DNA of 64,000 bases from an uncultured Prevotella sp. Its GTDB lineage: Bacteria; Bacteroidota; Bacteroidia; Bacteroidales; Bacteroidaceae. The notes under the pieces were generated by a model. It was not told where the DNA came from, did no database searches, and saw only the letters and a program-made list of their open reading frames with translations. Both the position numbers and the translations under genes were made by a program. Positions 55,323-61,790 of the stretch are shown in pieces. Within the stretch, counting starts at the first letter, position 1; the number at the start of each line of letters is the position of its first letter. The stretch spans positions 1-64,000 of the forward strand of contig CAMHAM010000014.1 in the NCBI GenBank assembly GCA_946183415.1, written 5' to 3'.

Positions 55323-57872
55323 ATGGCAATTAACAGACATTTTGGAATGGTTTTGCTGCTGATGATGGCAGCCACCAAGAGCCTTGCTCAGGATCAGAAA
55401 CAGATATTCATCTACAGTCCTAACGAGAAAGCAGGACTCCACATTGCGCAACAGACAGAAACGGGATGGCAGGAGATCGGCCAGCTCTGTTCGAGCGACT
55501 ATGGCACCTGGGGAGCCGAGAAACGGATGTACCACCCCTCTGTGGCGCGTGCTGCCGACGGCTCATGGCGACTGGTGTTCCAGGTGAACGACAAGAGTCC
55601 GATGCTCGCTGTGGCCTACAGCAAGGATCTCGTCAATTGGCGTCCACAGGATTACCCCATCATGTCTACACGCCAATGCCTGAGCCCTGTTGTCTTCCCC
55701 AACGACAACGGAACCTTCGATATCTATTACAAGACCAAAGGTGGCGACAAGCGGTGGGTGTCAGCCTCTGCCGATTTCAGGCGATTCAGTAAGGATGAAG
55801 CCAGCCAGATTGGCGATGCAGCCTGGATTCGCAACACCATCACCATCGATGGCAAAGAGGTGGACGGCACTCTGTTCGATATTACCTCCACTGAGCTACG
55901 GGCTATCACCAGCCACTTCGACCGTCTGGCGAAAGACTGGAAGGTCTGCCAAGAACGTATGTTCAACGACAAGAAGGAGAATTCCTTCAACATCTCCAAG
56001 CCTATTACCGCCACTCTGAAAGTCTCTGCTCAGGAGAAGCCCATCAGCGACAAACTCATTGGCATCTTCTTCGAGGATATCAGCTATGCGGCTGACGGAG
56101 GACTCTACGCTGAACTTATTCAGAATCGTGACTTCGAGTATATCCCCAGAGATCACCGTGGATGGAGCGCTACCACCTCGTGGAGTGGATCGAAGCCTGT
56201 GGTTGTCGTTTCCGTCGATCCTTTGAGTGAGAACAATCCCCATTATGCCGTATTGGGCAACGACACCATCTATAACGAAGGTTGGGATGGCATCGCTGTA
56301 ACAGCAGGTGCTAAGTACGACTTCTCGATGTTCGTGCGCAATATCCCTGCCCCACAGGGTAAGAGCAAGTTGAAGAAAGATTTCGTCATCTCCCTGATTA
56401 CTGAAGATGGCAGCGTCATTGCTCAGGCCAAAGTGAAGACCCAAGGGGCAGACTGGCGGAAATACGAGGCAGTGCTCACAGCCACACAGACCTGTGAGAA
56501 AGCACGCCTCGCCGTAGCAGGACTGAAAGACGAGAAAGCAGGCATCGACATGGTGAGCCTCTTCCCACGCGAAACCTTCATGGGCCGCAAGAATGGCCTG
56601 CGTAAGGACCTGGCACAGGTGATTGCCGACCTGAAGCCAAAGTTCGTGCGCTTCCCTGGTGGCTGTATGAGTCATGGTCAGGGATTAGAGAATATCTACC
56701 ATTGGAACCATACGGTTGGCCCGTTGCAGGATCGTAAGCCCGACTTCAATATCTGGGGCTATCATCAGACACGAGGTCTTGGCTTCTTCGAGTACTTCCA
56801 ATTCTGCGAGGACATCGGAGCCGAACCCCTACCTGTGCTCGCTGCTGGCGTACCCTGCCAGAACTCCAGCAATAACCGCCAAGGCATCGGAGGTCAGCAG
56901 GGAGGTATCCCCATGAAGGATATGCCAGCCTATATCCAGGAACTACTCGACCTCATCGACTGGGCCAATGGCGACCCCGCCACCTCGAAGTGGGCCAAGA
57001 TGCGTGCAGACGCAGGCCATCCCAAACCCTTCAACCTGAAGTATATCGGCATTGGCAACGAGGACATCATCTCCACCGTCTTTGAGGAGCGCTACGAAAT
57101 GATCTGCAAAGCTATTCGAGCCAAATACCCTGATATCAAGATTTGTGGCACTGTCGGACCCTTCCACTCACCTTCCGCCGACTACCTCGAGGGCTGGGAC
57201 TTCACCAAGAAACACCCCGATCTGCAATATATGGTGGATGAGCACTACTACGAGTCGACGGGCTGGTTCATGCACCATCGCGACTATTATGACAACTATG
57301 ATCGCAACAGCGCTAAAGTCTACCTTGGAGAATATGCCGCATCCACTGATGCGAAGCGCCCTAATGTGGAGACAGCCCTTGCCGAAGCCCTTTACCTGAC
57401 GGATATCGAGCGCAATGGCGATATCGTCGAGATGACCAGCTATGCCCCCATGCTCGCCAAGGATGGCCACCACAACTGGAACCCTGACATGATCTACTTC
57501 TCCAACACAGAGGTTCGCCCCACTCCTGCCTATGAGACCCAGCGGCTCTTCTCTGTCTATGGCGGCGATCGCTACGTGGCTTCCGAGTTGAAGATCAATG
57601 TCACCCGCGAGTCAGGAGCCGCCTCCTTTGCCCACCGCCTGGGAGCCAGTGTCGTTCGCAACTCTAAGACAGGCAAGACCTATCTGAAAGTCATCAATGC
57701 ACTGCCCGAGGCACTGACTCTCGACGTTGAAGGCCTCACCATCCCCGTTGGCACCAAGGTCATCGGCTTCGACGGTCTCCCCGAAGACCAGCAAGTCGTC
57801 CTCAAGACCGAAGAAACCACTGGCAAGGGCCTGACACTCCCTCCCTATTCCATCAGAGTCATCGCATTGTAA
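55323..57872 (+). CDS. GH51 alpha-L-arabinofuranosidase with an N-terminal propeller-like domain
   Basis: 849 residues. Signal peptide (FGMVLLLMMAATKSLAQ). Residues ~25-220 look like half of a GH43-type propeller (RMYHPSVARAADGSWRLVFQ, DLVNWRPQDYP, SPVVFPNDNGTFDIYYK), probably for binding. GH51 follows: KFVRFPGGCMSHGQ (~440), acid/base KYIGIGNEDIIS (Glu ~580) and nucleophile region MVDEHYYES (~640), with a C-terminal beta domain. It removes arabinofuranose from arabinan or arabinoxylan, probably in the periplasm. Its own consensus promoter diverges from the inositol-phosphate synthase gene. No clear terminator follows, and a 63-bp repeat begins right after the stop. Confidence 0.92.
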   Translation: MAINRHFGMVLLLMMAATKSLAQDQKQIFIYSPNEKAGLHIAQQTETGWQEIGQLCSSDYGTWGAEKRMYHPSVARAADGSWRLVFQVNDKSPMLAVAYSKDLVNWRPQDYPIMSTRQCLSPVVFPNDNGTFDIYYKTKGGDKRWVSASADFRRFSKDEASQIGDAAWIRNTITIDGKEVDGTLFDITSTELRAITSHFDRLAKDWKVCQERMFNDKKENSFNISKPITATLKVSAQEKPISDKLIGIFFEDISYAADGGLYAELIQNRDFEYIPRDHRGWSATTSWSGSKPVVVVSVDPLSENNPHYAVLGNDTIYNEGWDGIAVTAGAKYDFSMFVRNIPAPQGKSKLKKDFVISLITEDGSVIAQAKVKTQGADWRKYEAVLTATQTCEKARLAVAGLKDEKAGIDMVSLFPRETFMGRKNGLRKDLAQVIADLKPKFVRFPGGCMSHGQGLENIYHWNHTVGPLQDRKPDFNIWGYHQTRGLGFFEYFQFCEDIGAEPLPVLAAGVPCQNSSNNRQGIGGQQGGIPMKDMPAYIQELLDLIDWANGDPATSKWAKMRADAGHPKPFNLKYIGIGNEDIISTVFEERYEMICKAIRAKYPDIKICGTVGPFHSPSADYLEGWDFTKKHPDLQYMVDEHYYESTGWFMHHRDYYDNYDRNSAKVYLGEYAASTDAKRPNVETALAEALYLTDIERNGDIVEMTSYAPMLAKDGHHNWNPDMIYFSNTEVRPTPAYETQRLFSVYGGDRYVASELKINVTRESGAASFAHRLGASVVRNSKTGKTYLKVINALPEALTLDVEGLTIPVGTKVIGFDGLPEDQQVVLKTEETTGKGLTLPPYSIRVIAL

Positions 57873-57935
57873 GGCTTCCAAGAGTTACAAACCTCAACTT
57901 CGTCAGTTGCAAGGCCTGTAATCTCGGCGATGTCG
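57873..57935 (-). repeat. Left 63-bp direct repeat: remnant of an Rpn nuclease 3' end
   Basis: On the minus strand it encodes DIAEITGLATDEVEV, matching the end of the Rpn protein at 29877 (DIAEITGFSVDEVEKL). It matches 59425-59487 with about six differences in 63 bp. From 57936 to 58027 I see nothing further. Confidence 0.7.
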
Positions 57936-58027
57936 TGATAATCCCCTAAAAAGGTAGCTTGTTTATAGAATCAGCAGACAATCAGACAGGTATAAAGCAT
58001 AAAAACAACACAAAATCAGTCTTTTAT

Positions 58028-58058
58028 TTGCTCAGTTCAGAAAAATATAATATCTTTG
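58028..58058 (+). promoter_or_regulatory. Promoter of the AAA/DUF4143 ATPase gene
   Basis: TTG (58028-58030), 20 bp, TATCTTTG (58051-58058). Confidence 0.8.
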
Positions 58059-58059
58059 C

Positions 58060-58098
58060 ACTGCAAAAACGGTCGAATAGTACGACTGTTTTTGCAGT
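58060..58098 (+). promoter_or_regulatory. Stable hairpin at the 5' end of the ATPase mRNA
   Basis: ACTGCAAAAAC and GTTTTTGCAGT are perfect arms, with further pairing inside (GGTCG/CGACT, near-perfect). It starts at or just after the expected transcription start and ends 15 bp before the ATG at 58114. It could protect the mRNA, regulate translation or be an operator. Confidence 0.6.
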
Positions 58099-58113
58099 AA
58101 GACATTTGAGATC

Positions 58114-59433
58114 ATGATTATTAAGAGAGAACAATACATAGAAGCACTGCTAAGCAAGCGATGGAACGGAAAAGTGAAGATTATCACTGGCATCCGTCGC
58201 TGTGGCAAGTCATTCCTTTTGTCAACCCTGTATAAGGACTACCTCAAATCGGAGGGAGTTCCAGAAGATTGTTTCATCGAAATTGCATTGGACAGGAAAG
58301 CCAACTTGAAGTACAGGAATCCTAATGAACTATACGAATATGTAATTGGCAAGACTCAGGATGAAAGCAAGCGCTATTACGTGTTCATTGATGAGATACA
58401 GTTATCTTACAAGGTTAAAAACGAGGATGTGGATGAAAGTCTAGTGCCTGAGGAAGACAGGGATATGCTTTATACAACTTTCTACGACATCCTGAATGAC
58501 CTGATGGCACGAAGCAATCTGGACATCTATGTAACGGGCTCTAACTCCAAGATGCTGTCAACGGACATTGTTACCAATTTCCGTGACCGCGGTACTGAAA
58601 TAAAGGTCTATCCATTGTCCTTCATTGAGTACTTTGCTTTTTCTGGATTGGAAAAAGCCGATGCACTGGAGGAGTACCTGATGTTTGGAGGTATGCCGTT
58701 GGCAGTCATCGAGAAAGACGAGACGGAAAAGCGTAAATATCTGTCCGGACTACACAAGAACGTGTATATCAAGGATATTGTAGAACGATACAAACTGAAG
58801 GATGATGAGGTGCTTGATGCGCTGATTGATTCTCTTTCATCAGCTGTAGGTTCGCTTACCAATCCGCACAACCTCGCCAATGCAGCTGGTACGCTGATGA
58901 AGCGCAATACATCCGACCATACCATTAAGAACTATTTGGATTATTTGGAGGATGCCTACCTTTTTATGGGTGCCAAGCGCTATGACGTGAAGGGTAAGCG
59001 GTATTTCGAAAATACACAGAAATACTATTCCATGGACTTGGGACTGAGAAATGCCAAGCTGAACTTCCGCCAGCAAGAGAAAAGTCACCTGATGGAGAAT
59101 ATGATTTACCTCGAACTTGTACGCAGGGGATATAGTGTTGACGTGGGCGTGGTAGAGGTCACCCGAGTAAAGGATGGCAAAAAACAACAATCACAATATG
59201 AAATAGACTTTGTGGTCAATACGGGTCAAGAAAAAATCTACATCCAGTCGGCTCTGAATGTAGATACGGAAGAAAAGCAGAATCAGGAGACATTCTCTCT
59301 GAAGAACTCAGGCGACCTTTTCCGCAAGATAGTCATTGTTGACGGAAACGCCAAGCAATGGACTGATGAAAACGGCATTGTGTACATTGGTGTCATACCA
59401 TTCTTGCTAGGAGAATCGAGTCTTGGCTTCTAA
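58114..59433 (+). CDS. AAA (AAA_14) ATPase with C-terminal DUF4143
   Basis: 439 residues. Walker A GIRRCGKS (~26-33), Walker B YYVFIDEIQ (~92) and sensor YVTGSNSKMLS (~133) form the AAA_14 domain. The C-terminal half is DUF4143 with the nuclease-like QYEIDFVVNTGQEKIYIQ (~364). This family is very numerous in Bacteroidales and its cellular role is unsettled; links to DNA processing are suggested. The stop codon lies inside the right 63-bp repeat, so the gene fills the space between two Rpn remnants. Own promoter and leader hairpin. Confidence 0.85.
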   Translation: MIIKREQYIEALLSKRWNGKVKIITGIRRCGKSFLLSTLYKDYLKSEGVPEDCFIEIALDRKANLKYRNPNELYEYVIGKTQDESKRYYVFIDEIQLSYKVKNEDVDESLVPEEDRDMLYTTFYDILNDLMARSNLDIYVTGSNSKMLSTDIVTNFRDRGTEIKVYPLSFIEYFAFSGLEKADALEEYLMFGGMPLAVIEKDETEKRKYLSGLHKNVYIKDIVERYKLKDDEVLDALIDSLSSAVGSLTNPHNLANAAGTLMKRNTSDHTIKNYLDYLEDAYLFMGAKRYDVKGKRYFENTQKYYSMDLGLRNAKLNFRQQEKSHLMENMIYLELVRRGYSVDVGVVEVTRVKDGKKQQSQYEIDFVVNTGQEKIYIQSALNVDTEEKQNQETFSLKNSGDLFRKIVIVDGNAKQWTDENGIVYIGVIPFLLGESSLGF

Positions 59434-59487
59434 GAGTTAATAGCCTCAACTTCGTCAGTTTCAAGGCCTGCAATCTCGGCGATGTCG
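59425..59487 (-). repeat. Right 63-bp direct repeat: remnant of an Rpn nuclease 3' end
   Basis: On the minus strand it encodes DIAEIAGLETDEVEAINS and a stop, the tip of an Rpn protein whose body is missing. It abuts the terminator of the 59546 gene and includes the end of the ATPase gene on the other strand. Confidence 0.7.
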
Positions 59488-59488
59488 C

Positions 59489-59524
59489 AAAAATCCCGAA
59501 ACGTTTGGACGTTTCGGGATTTTT
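59489..59524 (-). terminator. Intrinsic terminator of the 59546 gene with inverted loop
   Basis: Perfect 12-bp stem ATCCCGAAACGT with tetraloop CCAA on the minus strand. The loop is reversed relative to the other copies, so the TTG is absent and no -7 box follows. Confidence 0.85.
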
Positions 59525-59545
59525 ATAATACTATAGGTATAGAGG

Positions 59546-61678
59546 TTATTTTATCACGACCTTCTTACCATTCTTGATGTAGATACCCTTACCAGGCTTA
59601 GCGACACGCTGGCCTTGGAGGGTATACCATTCTCCCTCGCCTTCGGAGAGGGCTGGGGTGAGGTTCTTGATGCTCGTCGTACCATCTTCATCGTCATAGC
59701 TGATGCCGATAGAGCGAGTGCCTCCGAATACGCTTGTGGGTAACTGGAGATAGGCCTTGTTCTTGCCGATGTTGGCATTGCCATTCACACTCACAAACGA
59801 GCCGTCCTTGCCTGAGAGGTAATAGTTCGTCTTGTCGCCATCAGTCTCTTCAATCTTGATAGCATCGCCAAGATTGCCTACGAGCATGTTCACGTAATAA
59901 GCCTGCACTTCAGCATGAGGAATCTTATAAGTACCAGGATCACCTTTCACCAAAAGGCCAGTACCCGCAGGCACCTCCATCACGCGAGTCAGCCAGATGG
60001 TCTTTGTGATATTATTATACCCCGTTGCCGTATAAGCCTTGATGCCTTCTACATTCGTAAAGTCGAGATCGTACTCACTGCACCAGGTCGTCTTGCCGAT
60101 TTCCTTGATGGTGATTTCATCCACATCTTCTTGATCAGTTGTACTTTTCTCTGTGAAATAGCCAGGATTGCTGGCTCCGCCGTCGATGCGGGCATAGGTG
60201 TGGTCGATATGGCTCTCGTCATAGTGCGTGCCTGCACCACCCACGAGGCTCGTGCAGCCTGCGAACATATCTTTACCAGCCGTAACCTTTGCTGTGCTCC
60301 AGCCCTCGCCTGCATAGATGGTCTTCAGGCCGGAACAGCCAGAGAACATCCAACTCATATCCGTCACATTGTCCGTCTTGAATCCCGTCACGTCAAGGCT
60401 CGTCAGACCGCGACAGCCTTGGAACATACAGTACATATCCGTCACATTCTCCGTCTTGAAGCCCGTCACGTCAAGGCTCGTCAGACTGGAACAATCTCGG
60501 AACATATTGCTCATATACGTCACATTGTCCGTCTTGAAGCCCGTCACATCAAGGCTCGTCAGGCCGGAACAGTCTTGGAACATACAGATCATGTTCGTCA
60601 CATTCTCCGTCTTGAATCCCGTCACGTCAAGACTCGTCAGACCAGAACAGCCAGAGAACATACTACCCATGGCCGTCACATTGTCCGTCTTGAAGCCCGT
60701 CACGTCAAGACTCGTCAGACCAGAACAGCGTTCGAACATACCGCCCATATCCGTCACATTGTCCGTCTTGAAGCCCGTCACGTCAAGGCTCGTCAGGCCA
60801 GAGCAACCATAGAACATACCAGACATGTTCGTCACATTATCGGTCTTGAAGCCACTCACATCAAGGCTCGTCAGACTAGAACAGCCAGAGAACATATAAT
60901 TCATGTCCGTCACATTGTCGGTCTTGAAGCCACTCACATCAAGGCTCGTCAGACCGGAACAGCCTCGGAACATCCAACTCATATCCGTCACATTATCCGT
61001 CTTGAATCCCGTCACGTCAAGGCTCGTCAGGCTGGAACAGTTATAGAACATACAACTCATGACCGTCACATTGTCCGTCTTGAATCCCGTCACGTCAAAG
61101 CTCGTCAGACCGCGACAGCCTTGGAACATACAGTACATATCCGTCACATTGTCCGTCTTGAATCCCGTCACGTCAAGGCTCGTCAGGCCGGAACAGCCAG
61201 AGAACATGAAACTCATATCCGTCACATTGTCCGTCTTGAAGCCCGTCACGTCAAGGCTCGTCAGGCCGGAACAGTTTTGGAACATACCTTTCATGTCAGT
61301 CACATTGTCCGTCTTGAGGTTGATGATGCCTGTGATTCGGGATAGATTTTCAAAACCAAAGAACCACCTGGCTGTGCTTGTCAGTGTGGTGCAACCAGCA
61401 AATGAGGCATCGAAGACAACACTGGTAATACTTTCTCTCTGAGCGTCCCAGCCAGAAGTGACGTTCAATCTATAATTGTCGTCCCATGAAATAGAAAACG
61501 GCCCTACACCCATACCATTGCGCGCCGCCTTCTGGTCATCATAGTAGAATGTCAGCACGGTGTTGTTGTCGCTCAATACCGCGTATGGCTCCTTCTCTTC
61601 ATTTTGCAACGCACAAACATCAGCACTTGCCATCAGTGGCAGGAGCATTAACAAGAATAATAAGTAGAATTTTTTCAT
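59546..61678 (-). CDS. DUF285 surface protein with thirteen 26-residue repeats, one module and tail
   Basis: 710 residues. The first ~60 residues are almost the same as in the 15832 protein (signal MKKFYLLFLLMLLPLMASA, prelude YAVLSDNNTVLTFYYDDQK). Thirteen DUF285 units follow. Most end DVTGF, but two or three consecutive ones end DVSGF like those of the 26357 protein, with near-identical DNA, pointing to gene conversion. One WCSEYDLDF module, linker NLTPALSEGEGEW and tail GIYIKNGKKVVIK complete it. Driven by unit 8. Exported; ligand unknown. Confidence 0.85.
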   Translation of the reverse strand: MKKFYLLFLLMLLPLMASADVCALQNEEKEPYAVLSDNNTVLTFYYDDQKAARNGMGVGPFSISWDDNYRLNVTSGWDAQRESITSVVFDASFAGCTTLTSTARWFFGFENLSRITGIINLKTDNVTDMKGMFQNCSGLTSLDVTGFKTDNVTDMSFMFSGCSGLTSLDVTGFKTDNVTDMYCMFQGCRGLTSFDVTGFKTDNVTVMSCMFYNCSSLTSLDVTGFKTDNVTDMSWMFRGCSGLTSLDVSGFKTDNVTDMNYMFSGCSSLTSLDVSGFKTDNVTNMSGMFYGCSGLTSLDVTGFKTDNVTDMGGMFERCSGLTSLDVTGFKTDNVTAMGSMFSGCSGLTSLDVTGFKTENVTNMICMFQDCSGLTSLDVTGFKTDNVTYMSNMFRDCSSLTSLDVTGFKTENVTDMYCMFQGCRGLTSLDVTGFKTDNVTDMSWMFSGCSGLKTIYAGEGWSTAKVTAGKDMFAGCTSLVGGAGTHYDESHIDHTYARIDGGASNPGYFTEKSTTDQEDVDEITIKEIGKTTWCSEYDLDFTNVEGIKAYTATGYNNITKTIWLTRVMEVPAGTGLLVKGDPGTYKIPHAEVQAYYVNMLVGNLGDAIKIEETDGDKTNYYLSGKDGSFVSVNGNANIGKNKAYLQLPTSVFGGTRSIGISYDDEDGTTSIKNLTPALSEGEGEWYTLQGQRVAKPGKGIYIKNGKKVVIK

Positions 61679-61712
61679 GATTGTTTTGTTTTAAGTTTTT
61701 ATTTTCTGCTTG

Positions 61713-61760
61713 CAAAGATAAGCAAAAATCCCGAAACGACCAAGCATTTCGGGATTTTTC
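61713..61760 (-). promoter_or_regulatory. Terminator-promoter unit 8
   Basis: Hairpin ATCCCGAAA/TTTCGGGAT ends the 61791 gene. Loop TTG (61741-61743) lies 20 bp from TATCTTTG (61713-61720), driving the 59546 gene. Confidence 0.75.
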
Positions 61761-61790
61761 TAATAACAATAAGGTGTAGAGGTTACTTTA

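Noticed and set aside
57936..58027. Possible small gene or RNA between GH51 and the ATPase promoter
   Set aside because: No reading frame, hairpin or promoter could be supported beyond the Rpn stump and the ATPase promoter.
59915..61345. 476-residue plus-strand reading frame opposite the DUF285 repeats (also 16417-17313)
   Set aside because: Its periodic His/Arg-rich peptide is the mirror image of a 78-bp coding repeat. Period divisible by three keeps the antisense frame open; no promoter or signal supports it.
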